A DNA stretch of 64,000 bases, taken from contig NC_089432.1 of the NCBI RefSeq assembly GCF_026210795.1, forward strand, positions 4,278,001 through 4,342,000, read 5' to 3'. This DNA comes from Rhizophagus irregularis. Its lineage: Eukaryota > Glomeromycota > Glomeromycetes > Glomerales > Glomeraceae. This document shows, piece after piece, positions 46,081 to 58,759 of the stretch. Numbering within the stretch: position 1 is the stretch's first letter; each line of letters begins with the position of its first letter. Position numbers and translations under genes: made by a program. The notes beneath the pieces are model-generated. The model worked only from the letters and a program-made list of their open reading frames with translations, made no database searches and was not told the origin of the DNA.

Positions 46081-48630
46081 ACGTTTTAATTCATGAATTA
46101 TTTCAATATCTTCATTCAATTTTAAAGGGTCTTATTATATTCTGTCCTAAAGATTTTAATGCAAAATATTCGAAAATATTAAATTTTTAATCAAGATATT
46201 TAATTTTTAACATCTTTTCATAAAAAAATAACAATTGATATTTTTTTAAATAATTTTTTATAATTAATACCAGTAAATATAACTTTGTTTGGATCTCCAA
46301 AAAATTCCGACAAACCATAGTAATATCGACAGCCAACACCAAAATCCTAATAAATGCAAATTCCGATTGAATCAGACTGGGATGAGTTTGAGATTAGTTA
46401 ATTTTTTAATGCAATTGTTTCTAATTTCTGATCTGGTAATATACTGTACGTAGTCCTTTTAATTAAAATAAAAATTTTTTCTTTTATTTTTATTAATAAA
46501 TATAGTAATGTTAGTAAATTTGCATTAATTAAATTAATTAATACTAATCAAATAATTCAAAATAATATTGGATAATTAAGACACGTTACTACGCCGCTGC
46601 ATTTTTAAAATTAAGTGATTAATTGGAAATTTATAAAATATATACAATTTTTTTTTTTAAAAAAAAAAACTTTGGGATTTTGACTATCAAGAAATTTAAC
46701 TGTCAGGATTTGTGACTATCAGGATTTTGTTTCAACTAGAATTTGGACTTATCGTGATTTTTTGTGTCAACGTAGACTGTCGATATTATGGTTATGGCAA
46801 TCCCGTGCCATATTATATAAGATTTGCAACCAAAAAGAAAAATTATTAAAATTACTTGCAAGGACACATTCCAAATTTCCTCGGTTTGTCAATTGCATAA
46901 TTAATCATCATAAATTCTTTAATTAGTTATTCAATAGAATTTTAAATAAGCAATACTATCATTAAAATAAATATTTCAAACCATTTTAATTTATAAAAGC
47001 TTAAGTCATTAAGTTGTAGTAATAAATCTTTTTATTTTCAACAAATAAGAGTAAATATTCCTATCATTATAAATTGTATTCTCAATAAATTCATCAAAAT
47101 CATTATTCCAACTGGTTTATCCTTCAAGACCTTAATGTGTAAGGTGGATCGGACTAACATTATGAATATGTCAAATTTGTAAGAAAGGAGTTTCATGTTT
47201 GTTTAGTTTTAATTAGCGTGCTTATTAATATATATTGATTATTCGTTGATTTAATGAAAGATCAATGAGAATAAAAAAGGAAAATCAATTTTCTATATCA
47301 CAAACATTTTAAACAAGACTTTTTTAAGTTAAATAATTATTATATAGATATTAGCTTTTTTTTTGTGGCAAAATTTGCAAAAATTTGTTAAAAAGTTGGC
47401 TCTACGTGTCTGTTAAACTTAGGATAGCATATAAAATCCTAATAAAGATGCATTACAGTTTTTTTTAAAAAAAAAAAAAAAAAAAAAAATTTGTTAAAAA
47501 AAAATTTTCAAGTATTGATAAACTCATAATATAATGAAAGAGAAAATATATTTATGTAGGGAACCATGTGATTGGACGATCTACATCATGTTAAACGGTC
47601 AGTTTATTGCGCCATTCATTAAAAAAAGAGTTAAAATGAAGTAATTTTTTAAGATTAAAAAATTTTGATAATCGCAATTTGTATTAGGATCAACAACTTT
47701 TATAGTGTTAGCGATAGTTTTACATAATCTCATAAAGAAAAACGTAAGAAAAAAAATATAATAAAAAAATTAATGGAAAAAATTAGCAAAATAAAAAAAT
47801 AAATTGAAGAAACAGAAATAGTAAATAATAATTATTGTACTAATAAATTTTATAACGTTAAAATTGAGTTTTCTTATAGCAAACTTTTAAAAAAAAAAGT
47901 TTTTTAAATATTAAGAATAATAAGAATTATTTTTAATGCTTAAATTCTTATAGGCATTAAAATGAGTATATCTTATTAATTGACCAATAAAATTAATAAT
48001 ATAAACGTATATAAAAGCGGACGTGACGCACATGTCGTATATAGACGCTTCCCTTCAATAAATACCCGATATATCATAATGTTTTAAATGGAAAACTTAT
48101 AAATTATAGAAGATTTTTTCATATCAGAGGAGCAATTTATTATAAGTTAAACTTTTTATAAAAGTTAAACATTCGACTTTTGATTATTTTTAGATAGTCA
48201 TTAGTCATCCTTAACAAAGAAATATTATGAATATTTTTTATATTACAATTTTAACATATATAATGTTATTTTATTCTTCTATCAATCCTATGTAAAATCC
48301 AAATTTATAATTAAATTTGTCTAATGTATACTTAATAGTTACACTATTTACGATCATCGTTATTTGTTAAATGATCTTGAGTCTTTAGACAAATAATATT
48401 TTTTTTTTTGTTTTTTTTTTGAAATCCTTTAAATAAATGGTAAAGTTGGATTAATTAATTAAAATCAAAAATCAAAGTTTAAATAAAAAATTATCGTACT
48501 TTTTGTCAAAGTCAAAATTAAATTTTTTGATGCATTGGAAAAAAATTTTTCCCTAACAATGCAAATCATTTGACTAGACTAATTAGGGTTGAGTACAGGA
48601 GTACATACGCAGTCATTGTTACACATGGTT
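46081..48630. other. Long AT-rich intergenic region
   Basis: No gene, RNA gene or bounded element recognised. A run of more than 25 A lies at about 47468-47490. The motif ACT(A/G)TCAGGATTTTG-like repeats at 46695-46735 without clear borders. Confidence 0.45.
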
Positions 48631-48635
48631 GACTT

Positions 48636-48643
48636 TATAAGTA
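48636..48643 (+). promoter_or_regulatory. TATA-like box of the kinase gene
   Basis: TATAAGTA lies 72 nt before the ATG at 48708, followed by a poly-T/A-rich leader. The spacing fits the TATA boxes of the other kinase genes in the window. Confidence 0.5.
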
Positions 48644-48707
48644 GACCGTTCCGAATTTTTTTTTAAAAATTTAAAATTTAAAAAAATTTACAATAAAATA
48701 TTTCATT

Positions 48708-50984
48708 ATGTCTGTTATTAGAGAAGATTTAATTTATACTACACTTAATAAAGCATATGCACTAACGGATTATAATATTCACAATGATATGTACAAAAAA
48801 ACTGAATTTCGAAAAAAAACAATTCTTGCTGATGAATCACTTACAAAAGATGAAAAATCTGAAGCAATAAGAATTTTGACTGCAACTTATGATAAATATA
48901 AAATTATTTATAATTCAGGAACAAGAAGAGTTTGTGAAAATTGTAACCAAAAATGTTTAGCTACATTATATTGTGAATATTGTGTTCGAAATTATTTAAA
49001 AAATAATTTTTCAAATTGGACATCCGGAAATGATGATATTGATAATTTAATACAAAAATGTCAGATGAGTACATTTGACCCGAATGTCATAGTTGAATGG
49101 ATTCCATATAATAATTTAAAAAATATTAAATATTTAACAAAAGGTGGATATTCTGAAATTTATACAGCAGAATGGATTGATGGTCATTTTATTGAATGGG
49201 ATTCTAATCAACAACAATTAAAAAGATTTGGAGAGCAGTATGTAGTACTTAAAAGATTAGAAAATGTTGAAAGTGCAAATAAAAGTTGGTTTGAAGAGGT
49301 TTGTAGTCTAAAAATGGTAGTAATTTTTCATTTAAAATTTTTTATAATATATTCTTTATTTTATAGGCTAATTCGCATTTAAATATATGTAATAAATGGT
49401 CAGATGCGATTGTCCAATGTTTTGGTTTAACAAAAGATCCATTAAATGGAGTTTATATGCTTGTAATGAATCAATTTGATATAGATTTAAGAAACTATTT
49501 ACAACAAAATCATAGTCAACTTACATGGAAAGAAAGAATTCAAATTGCTGTTGTCATAATTAATGCACTTTCACGGGTTCATGAAGAGAATGCGATTCAT
49601 AGAGATTTGCATTCTGGAAACATACTATTTAAAACTAAATTTAATATTAGTGATCTTGGATTTTGTGGACCTGCAGATAAACCATTAAAGAGTGTATATG
49701 GAAATCTTCCTTACATTGCACCAGAAGTTATTGCAGGAAAAGTAACTACTTTTAAATCTGATATTTATAGTATTGGCATACTTATGTGGGAAATTTCATC
49801 TGGACAACCACCATTTATTAATTACGAACATAATTATGATCTTGCTATGTATATTATTAATGGTATAAGACCAAAAATTGTATCAGGAACTCCTTTAGAA
49901 TATAAAAATTTAATGAAACAATGTTGGGATGCTGATCCATCAAAAAGACCTGATATTAATACACTTGATAATAAAATAAGAGAAATTAATTTATTTTATC
50001 AAACTAAATCAAATGAATCATTAACTCAACCAGAAGAAAATAATAATTCTGAAATGGAAAATCATACTAGCAGTAGCAAAGTATTTACAAGTATCAGTAA
50101 ACTTCATCAATTTGATAATCTTCCTAAACCAAGAAATGCAACAGAAGGTATTATTGAAATTTGTTATTTGATTTTTAATATATGGTTGATATTAATAATT
50201 AAAATCTTACCTTTTTAATTAAATAATAATGCAGAAGAACAAGAAGGTATAAATTAAACATTATAATTTTATATATATTTTTTATTTTAAAATAATTAAA
50301 TAATAAATTATTTTTCTTTTATTAGCATTTCACAGTAATAAATCATACAACTTTCATATTCCCAATAACAGTATGTATATTAGATTTATGTTAATATAAT
50401 AAGATACTTTATTTGATTTATTTTTATCTATCATTAGTTGATGATTTTGATAAGTTGAATAATCAGAAGAATAGTTCAAAAATAATTGGCATTTTTAAAG
50501 GTAATTATAAAACATATTTAATAGTATTTCCTTTAGATGATCAAATAAATTAATATTAATATTTTAAACTTTTTAGCTAGTACTGAAGAATCATTAAAAG
50601 GGAATTCAAAAAATGGCAAGTAGAATGATTAATATTATCAATTTAATTGTTTGATATTGAACATAACATTATTTTAATTTTTAGTTATTCAAGAAACAAT
50701 GCAACAACAAATAAAAAAATATCATGATGATATTGACGGTATAATATAATTATTTAAACTGATTATAATAATTATGATAATAATTAATTTAATACTTTCT
50801 AAATAATTATTTTATTTGTAGATGATGAAATTCATAATAATCCAAATCTTCACTCGGAAGAACAAGACGAATTGGAACTTCCGGATAGTAAGGATTCTTT
50901 ATTTTTAAATTTGAAATTTTTAATTAATTTAAAAAATCACTACTAAAGTCTTTTTTTAATAATTTTTTAGATATAGATAATTAA
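48708..50984 (+). CDS. TKL-like kinase with N-terminal zinc-ribbon and multi-microexon tail
   Basis: Exons are 48708-49298, 49367-50147, 50235-50246, 50326-50370, 50438-50500, 50577-50615, 50685-50738, 50822-50887 and 50971-50984; 554 aa with no stop. Residues about 76-95 carry a CENC...CEYC zinc-ribbon-like pair, then NNFSNWTSGNDDID, typical of this family. The kinase has KGGYSEIYTAEW, YVVLKRL (ATP lysine), HRDLHSGNIL, ISDLGFCGP (DFG is DLG) and YIAPEVI. The six internal tail exons are 12, 45, 63, 39, 54 and 66 nt, all multiples of three and all phase 1, so any can be skipped without a shift. The intron after 50615 starts GCAAGT (GC-AG). The tail is Ser/Asn/Glu-rich and unstructured. Likely an active kinase; substrate unknown. 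Confidence 0.9.
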
Positions 50985-51017
50985 TAATATTATTACACGA
51001 AGTATTTTATATAAATT

Positions 51018-51075
51018 ATTTAAACACTAGGACTAGAGTAGTAATATTAAATATTTTTTAGTTTGTAATTTAAAT
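51018..51075 (+). terminator. Hairpin-like 3' element after the kinase gene
   Basis: ATTTAAACACTAGGACTAGAG, an AT stretch, then TTAGTTTGTAATTTAAAT. It begins 34 nt after the stop and matches the two copies after the kinase gene ending at 5611. Its role in 3'-end processing is inferred. Confidence 0.5.
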
Positions 51076-51218
51076 AATTTATTTTTTATTTTTATTTTTT
51101 ATATTATAACTTATCAATAAATTATTTTATAAATAAAATTATTCAATTATATACTATGATTAGTAATCTTCTTTGTTTACCAAAGATAGCTAATGGGAGC
51201 TAATAATCTTTTATTACT

Positions 51219-51440
51219 TTATTTCTGTGTGTATGTTATTACAAAAAACAAAAGTAATGTAACTAGAATCGTAAAAAATGGATGGAATGTTTTGGTTATC
51301 TTCTCCTTTTCACGAAGTGATGATGTATTTTTTGATGTCGTAAGATAATCACCCGATGGGACTGAAATGACCACCTGTTTTTCATGGACTATTTGTTTGC
51401 CCATATCTGTATCACGACATGTATTAGTTATTTCATTCAA
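51219..51440 (-). CDS. Possible small tail-anchored protein fragment
   Basis: A 73-codon minus frame (MNEITNTCRDTDMGKQ start) is polar, then ends in a single hydrophobic segment (FFTILVTLLLFFVITY) with a short basic tail. This could be a tail-anchored membrane protein or the last exon of a larger one. No family recognised and no introns or promoter seen, so confidence is low. Confidence 0.3.
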   Translation of the reverse strand: MNEITNTCRDTDMGKQIVHEKQVVISVPSGDYLTTSKNTSSLREKEKITKTFHPFFTILVTLLLFFVITYTQK

Positions 51441-51532
51441 CTTATTATTTAGTCAAATGGTAGTCTATCAGGTGATTTTGGTATTACAGACACAATTTTG
51501 GGCAACGAAAATTATGAAAATCTTTCAGATTA

Positions 51533-51715
51533 AGCATTAAACGCAAAGTAACCAAATCCGCCGGTATAATATTTTGTTATTATATTAGGTATAGTAGTTA
51601 TAGTAGTTTTACCATAGCCTGTTTCTTCTGAAATGGTTCGTACAGAGTCACCAGCTTCGTAAAAACCAATAACTTTTCCACACTCAAAATCCGTTGGTTC
51701 TCTTTTTCTAATCAT
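51533..51715 (-). pseudogene. Tc1/mariner transposase N-terminal relic
   Basis: Minus-strand MIRKREPTDFECGKVIGF is followed by SVRTISEETGYGKTTI, the helix-turn-helix of Tc1-like transposases. The similarity stops after about 45 codons and no DDE core follows, so it is a truncated remnant. Family assignment rests on the HTH pattern only. Confidence 0.6.
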
Positions 51716-51783
51716 CTTGCATTTAGAATGAAAAAAAAAGCCAAAACTTCGTGTAATAAACATTACCATCATAAATAGTTTTA

Positions 51784-52226
51784 GTTGCATCCCTTTTTTG
51801 TGTGCTGTGCCAGGTTCGTGGCACAGCCAACAGATTGTGGCGCAACGAAAATCATAATTTTTTTAATAACAGATAACATATAACTTCAAAAATTACTAGA
51901 TAGTTGTAATTTTTGCTGCTCTCCAAGTTTACTTAGAGCGACAAAGGCGATTTTAAATATCATTATTGACTTATTTAACAAAAGTTTTTCTTTCACGAAA
52001 TCCATTTTTGGAAATGATCGACAAAGACGGTAGAATCAATCATTTATATGTAAAGTCAAAATCGGCATTCATAACCTTCTTCCGAATTCTAATTAAACAT
52101 GCAGAGCAGGTGAAATTACATCTACAATATAAGTTTAAAAACTTTATATCAAAGAAAAAATCCTTAATGATGTTTTTTAAAAAGTTTCTGCGCCACGAAC
52201 CTGGCACACAAAAAAGGGGTGCGTTT
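51784..52226. mobile_element. MITE with TA-flanked inverted repeats
   Basis: The left end GTTGCATCCCTTTTTTGTGT and the right end, inverted, AAACGCACCCCTTTTTTGTG continue inward to CCAGGTTCGTGGC on both sides. TA dinucleotides (51782-51783 and 52227-52228) flank it, as for Tc1/mariner insertions. It is 443 bp long and encodes nothing convincing; the frame at 51966-52229 runs through the right repeat. Confidence 0.7.
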
Positions 52227-52358
52227 TAGTTTAAATCACACAAATACATGATCATTACTGTTTAGGTTATGTTTATGCAGATCTTGGATGGTACTGCATT
52301 TTGATTATAATTTTACTTAATAAAATTTTTTCTTTGCTTCTTTTTGTAATAAAAAAAT

Positions 52359-55300
52359 ATGGAAGGAAGTTCAAGTCAGGTAAATTATTATTTTAAACAA
52401 TATTAAAATTTAATTAATTGCATATCAATAAAACTAACTTTATATAATAATAGAGTGGAAATTCTTCTACTAATACTACTTCTGGTAGCTTAGAAAATAA
52501 TGACCCTGTTTCATATAAAACGATTTTGCATAAAAATATTCTCAATAATCATATCCTTCTCAAATTAGAAGAGGATGGTTTCACTACGCCAGATGACAAA
52601 GTGGAAGAACTTTTAAAAAATCTAACTAAACCAAGTTATTTGTATGCACTTAAATTACTTTTTGAAAATTTACAAAATGAATTTTCATCTCAATCATTAA
52701 TAAATTCGTTAGAAGCTCTAATTGATTCCACATCTTTTAATTATTATTCCAAAGAAAGCATGGCTAGACTAGAATTACATTTAAGGACTTGGGTGACAGT
52801 CTTAGAAAGAATTTGTTTTTCACCAATAGTACTTAGTAAAGTACTTCGAGATAAAGTTTATAATTCTTTAGCAAATTTTGCAGAAATTCACCGTAAAACA
52901 ACTCAAGTTATCGAAATAGGACTTGATAAAAATTTTAGACCAAATTTCAATCAATTCAATCAACAAAACAATAATCAAGATGAACAAATTATTAAAAAAC
53001 GTAATTATAATATTGATTTTTTATTAATCCATTTGCGAGATACTCTTCATAGTCTACGTGATGATGAAACTTGGTTTCAAGAAATTATACGAAGGACTAA
53101 AGATTTTCTTAAAGCTGCATTAAATATTACACCAGGAATTTTATCAATAACAGGAGTTTCTCTTCCAAATGATAATTGTTCAATCTTATCATTGCTTAAT
53201 CAAGTACGTCAGAGTTTAAGTTTTAAATATCCAGTAGCATCTTATTATGTAGATTGGAGAATTATGTTAATAATTCAACATAATCTTTTCATTTGGTCTG
53301 AAAGTGAAAAGATTATAAGTAAAAAATTTGGAGAATTAGTATTAATGGAATATATTTGGAGCTTTTTGGAAAGAGAATGGGTTAATGCTGTGGACAAATC
53401 TATTTTAGATTCTCAAACAAAATTTGATGAAGTATCAAATAAAGTCACTAAAGCTTTGAAAACCCTATAAAAAAAAATTTCTTTAAAATGTACTTAAAAT
53501 ATACTTATATATTTTTAAAATATATCTAAAATATACTTAACATTTTAAAATATACTTAAAATATACTTAAAATTGCAATTTTAAGTATATTTAAAGTGTA
53601 AAATTTTGTACTTAAATTATACTTAAATTATATTTAAATTGCAATTAAGTATATTTTAAATATAATTTAAGTATAAAATTTCATACTCTAAATATACTTA
53701 AAATTGCAATTTTAAGTATATTTTAAGTACATTTAAAAATTTTAAGTACATTTTAGATATATTTTAAAATATATAAGTACATTTTAAGTATATTTTAAAG
53801 AATTTTTTTTTTCATAGGGAAAATACTGGAGGCTTTTTAAATGAACTTGCTGGAAATGAACCTATAGCACTACCACATAGTTTGTGGTTTGGAATATTAG
53901 ATCTTGCACAAAATCTTATCCAAAGATCATCTCGAATAGCAACATATGGTCTTTGTTATTATTTAGCAATTGAATCACTTAATAAAGCACCAAGCAGTTT
54001 TATTCAATTTAAATCTATTGAATTATTATTAAATTTATATAATATTGATAATAAAATGTTTTCAATGATTGAAATTGATTTTGATCAATACACGCAAAAA
54101 TCAAGTGAAAATAATTTGGAAGATTCTTTAGAAAAATTTCAAAATTTATTAACTTTTGTTAAAGAGAAATATCTTGAAGATTTAAAAATTCTAAGTAATA
54201 ATGCTGGAAAAGGAAAAGAGGGAAAAGGAATAAACTTAAATCAAAATTCATATTTAAAGAAAGAACAAATATCAAATTCTAACATTTTAGATGTTATAGC
54301 AGATGAAATTACTTGTCCAATTAATGTGAACCAACGGATCAATTATGTATTTTAAAATGCCAACATATATTAGCATTAAGCAATTTAAAAAAATTGAAGC
54401 AAAAAATATGTCCTAATTGTCGAGAAAAAATTGAAGATAATGATATTAGATATTTACCACAAAATTCAATTTATAAAAATTTATATACGAAATTTTTTGA
54501 ATCTGGACATATTTTACCTTCAATTGAATTAGAAAATTCTGATCAATTATATGACAGTGATGAATCAGATAATTCGGAAGTTGAACTCATATTAACTAAA
54601 AAAAAGAAATTTATGAATTCAATTATTAAGTTAAATTCAAAAATATCATCCCCAATACTTTCAAGAATCACAAAAAAACAACATCCAACATACCAAAATA
54701 TTATAAAAGAAATAAATGAAAAAAATTATGAAAAAGCTGAATCTTTATGCAAAGAATTTATAAATTTTTTTCCTAAAAGTTATTCTTTAAGATGTATTTT
54801 AGCGTATGTTTATAGATGTCTTAACAATTACGAACAAGCACACTTATTTTTAAATGAGGCTATTGATTTAAATCCCAAAAGACCAGTTGCTTATTTTATT
54901 TGTGGAGAAATATTTTTTAGACAAAATGATTATGATGAAGTAATATATAATTTAAAAAAGTCAATAAATTATAAAGCAAAAATAAATAACTCATATATAT
55001 TACTCGGAAATAGTTACTTATTACGTAATTTTCTTGGTGATTATGCAATAGCTATAGGAAATTATAATATTGCATTAAAAAATGATCCAAATAATTATTT
55101 ATGCCTTAAAAATTGTGCATACGCTTATGAAAAAGAAGGAGATTATTTAAGTACATTAAATTTATTAGATAAATTATTAAATATCAATAAGGAGGATTCT
55201 TTGATTTTATGTTATTATGGAGAAATTTTATATAATATGACACAATATAGAAAAGCTATATCATACTTTACAAAAGCTTATACTATAGATCCAGAAAACA

Positions 55301-56727
55301 TTCATAACTTGAATAGGAGAGCTATTACATACTATATTATTAAGGAATATGATAAAGTATTATCAGATCTTGATAAAATTATACAATTAGATCCATTAAA
55401 TAGTTTAGCATATTATCTTAAATGTTTAACGTATTATACAAAGAATGATAATAACAATGCTAAAGTATCATTTAAAAAGTATGCAGAATTATTGAATTCT
55501 GATAATATTTTAGCAAAGATTCAGTTATTACATCTAGAATACTTACTAAATAAAAATAGTTCTAAAGATTTAAACGATATATTAAAAAAAAATCGATCAA
55601 ATTTTTGATTTTAAAGATTATAATCTTTTTGATGGAGATAAATTATATAAATTACTATATTTTATTAGGTACAAAATTTATATTGAATTAAAAGAGTATA
55701 GTAAAGCAAGACTAGCTTTAAATGATACATCGTACTATGAATTTGAATCTATTAGTTATTTTATACAAGATCATCCAGATTTTTGGTCATATTTATATGA
55801 AGATTGTGAAATTAACAAAAACGATTTTACCGAATTTGGAATTGTCGATGAATTTAGTAAATTTATGTATAAAGGTAAGAAAATATTTAAATTATTTATT
55901 ATTTTCTATTAGTTAAGTTAATGATAATTAATATCTTAAACTCATTAGAAAAACGAGTATATTTTATTTCAAATCTTACAAATTTGAATAGTGAACTTTG
56001 TCAATTTCAAGAAAGTGATATAAGCAGGTAAGGTTTACTCATAATAATACTTTAAGTCAAATTGTCTTAAATACAAATAATCATAATTATAAAATTAAAG
56101 TTTATCAAGGCTGGTAATGTCTTCTAAAAATGAAAATCTTCATTTGGTTTTGCCTAAACTAAAAAATATGTATGATTATAATTATCTCATTTGTAAAATG
56201 AATGTTAAAAAAATATTATCCAAGGATTGCTTTATAAAATTTATATTCAATGACGTAAGTTAATTAATTAAAATCTCTATTGTTTTGTTTAATTTTAAAT
56301 TAATATTAACTTAATCATAGAATTATCAAAAAGATCATATGTTAAAACATAAAGATGTATCAAAACTTGAGGGGTTAGGTTGGATAGAATATCAGACTTC
56401 AATAATTGGCCTACCTTATGATGCTCAACTTTCAATTGAAATAAATTCTATTGAAATGGTTTGTTCCTATTTACTTATTCAGATTAATTTCCTTTTTAGA
56501 ACAAAATATAATAATATTTTTTATTCACATAGCAAATAGAATATATTCGATTAGAAGATATTCCATACACAATAACTCACATTACCAACATAAATTTAAT
56601 GGGTTATTTGTTTCCAGTTTATCGTAAATTTTTCTCAAATGTTCCAGAAACTTTCAAAGACAAGTATTTTTCAAGAAAAGAAATGGAAAATTTGCTTGAT
56701 TTAAAAGATATCCTTGACAGCTTATAA
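52359..56727 (+). pseudogene. RING/TPR family protein, broken by a MITE and frameshifts
   Basis: Exons are 52359-52379, 52454-53462 (cut by the MITE), 53820-55874, 55949-56027, 56110-56254, 56321-56458 and 56533-56727. The N-terminal part is helical and Leu-rich (YALKLLFENL, LRTWVTVLERI). The middle has a RING/U-box-like module (EITCPI, LCILKCQHILAL, KICPNCREK), then about eight TPRs (SYSLRCILAYVYRCLNNYEQ-type), and a C-terminal domain (KLEGLGWIEY, DKYFSRKEMENLLDLKDI). Such proteins are probably E3-ligase-like scaffolds. Lesions: the 357-bp MITE introduces TAA at 53468; a frameshift near 54320 hits the RING; and a one-base shift lies in an A9 run at about 55586. Splice phases downstream all remain correct. 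Confidence 0.85.
53463..53819. mobile_element. Foldback MITE inside a coding exon
   Basis: A 357-bp, almost perfectly palindromic AT-rich element with ends CCCTAT (53463) and ATAGGG (53819). Long arms carry AAAATATACTTAAAATGTAC-like repeats. AAA flanks it on both sides; dropping the element and one AAA gives an uninterrupted family-like reading (KALK then NTGGFLNEL). This supports insertion with a 3-bp duplication. The superfamily is not determined. Confidence 0.8.
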
Positions 56728-56729
56728 TT

Positions 56730-58345
56730 ATTTACTTTTCTTAATATTACCATTTTTGTTTTATTCAAAATACTTTGAAAATTTTCTAAAATAGAACCAT
56801 TTTACCTGTAAAAGAAATCTTTCGTTTCAGAAATTTTTTTATTGAAAAAATTAATTGATACATATTGGAAATTTACTATTTACTCCTGGAATAATATACA
56901 AAAAAATTTGTATGGTGTAGAATACTTCATAAAATATTAGTAACTTCACTTTATAGCAAATGATATAATATTATGTAAAATGTTTTTTCAAACAAGAAAT
57001 GAATATCCCCTTTGTGACAGATTTGTTATTGTCACGAACAAGGGAAAAAGAAGGAACAACGAAAATAACCCTTTGTAACACATTTCTCCAATTATTTTCG
57101 CAAACAAGGAAGGAGGAACAATAATAATAACCCTTTGTAACAGAATATCGTCGCACAACTTTCCTGTCTATCATTAGCCGCAGTACCGCAGTAATGACAA
57201 ACTACCATTAATACGAGGCCCATCAAAGATGGAACTGCCATGCCTTTTAATTTCCAGAAGCCGTTTGGCTCAGCCTGGTTGACTAAACTATTAAAGTGGA
57301 ATCCTAAAGGTAAGGTAAGAAAAATAAAAATAAATTTATCCTATTAACTATTACTTGTTTTTCTTTCGCCAAAAGTGCCACACGTAAATGTTGCCAGGTA
57401 TGGAGGCGCCAGGTGTGTATAGGGATTACCACTTTATTATTAGTTTTATAAAAGGCCAAAGGAGTATGATGCTGCTACTTTGATAATATCAAGCACAATA
57501 TCAAGCGACGCGACGATCGCGACGTTTCTCAAAAGTGTGATCAATGATCAGCAAATTTCCAACACGTGACATTTAACCATACGTCAAATATCCCTTATGA
57601 CAGATCAGTTTGAATCTTCGCTAGCGAATTTGAGATGAAAACCTGAGAATCGTTATATCGAGAGCTGAAATTTTATTCTGATCAGACATTTCGAATCCTA
57701 CGTTGTTGGGTGTTATGGAGGTTATATTTTCCATTTGGATGACTTTATTTCAAGCGGTTGCTGATTCTATAATGTTTTTATTCGGTAATCATATAATGTT
57801 ATCTCACAAATTAATGCAATGAAGTGTTTTTAAAATAGTCGTAAGAAATAAAATCCAAGGCGAAAGATTTTGATCTTGATTTTTATTCATTTTACTACGA
57901 TTTCTATTATTAATTCTTTCTTTTCCTTTTCTCTCTTCCTCTGAAAGGAGAAGGTTTAAATGTTTTATGGATTTCCAAATTAATATATATAATAAATATA
58001 TGTAGTAGTTCGTACATTTTAATGCCAAACGTAAATATTGATTTCTATAAAAAGAAACTATTGTAAGTTTTTTGTAACTAACTATTCATACTGAGTTAAA
58101 ACTTCTCTAAATAAAGCAAACGGTGTAACTAAATATCTAGATTATCATAAACACCAAATAATTATCCGCAGTGACGATAGTTTAGCTTAACGATTAGTTT
58201 TTGAGTGATTTCCATTTTAAGATGCTGATCCCCCATCTTTGGTATTGATTTGCTGATTATATAAATACATTTCGAATCAAGCTTTTCTATTTTAGTACGA
58301 TCGGCAACTAACAATTCTTTTAGTGTTTTAATAATGATCTACAAG
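56730..58345. other. Intergenic with small repeats, no firm gene
   Basis: Around 57000-57150 the word ACCCTTTGTAACA recurs with AACAAGGA. A short open start MPFNFQKPFGSAWLTKLL (57241) ends at a GTAAGG donor and could be a first exon, but no next exon was found. The 74-codon minus frame at 58028-57804 has no family match. Confidence 0.4.
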
Positions 58346-58349
58346 GGTT

Positions 58350-58530
58350 TTTAAAAAAGGATGTTAATGATGAATGGGATTCAATTTGCACAAATAATAA
58401 AAAGATTGAAGTTAATTTGAAAGATGGTATAATTGGAATTAAGCTATTTAATGATAGTGATATCATTATATTAACAAAAGTTGGTCTTCTTATTTATCAT
58501 TTTAATGAGAATAAAAATCCATTTAAGTGA
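58350..58530 (+). pseudogene. Fragment of an unassigned multicopy protein
   Basis: The plus strand reads FLKKDVNDEWDSICTN, then NLKDGIIGIKLFNDSDII and VGLLIYHFNENK before a TGA. It looks like one internal exon of a larger repetitive protein family, perhaps a beta-propeller-type protein. Neither flank continues it. Confidence 0.35.
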
Positions 58531-58554
58531 TAATCATTTCCGAAACTGCGATAA

Positions 58555-58705
58555 CAGGAGTTGATGCCTCGAAAAATAATTAGCCGCAAAATGATCTGGA
58601 CCCGGCTCATGCGTAGATCGTCGTGGAATTCCAGGGGATTTTCTGCGATTAAACCGGATCCGGATGATCGGCAATCAGGAATTCGGCTCCGTTTTTCGGC
58701 TAACT
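58555..58705. other. GC-rich patch with inverted motifs
   Basis: Unlike its surroundings this stretch is GC-rich (CCGGATCCGGATGATCGG and AATTCGGCTCCG). It has AGCCG near the left and CGGCT near the right end, each beside an A- or T-run. It may be a fragment of a mobile element; borders were not established. Confidence 0.3.
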
Positions 58706-58759
58706 ACACCATTATTAATATAATATATAAAATAAATATAATAAATGTACCTCCTTAGA

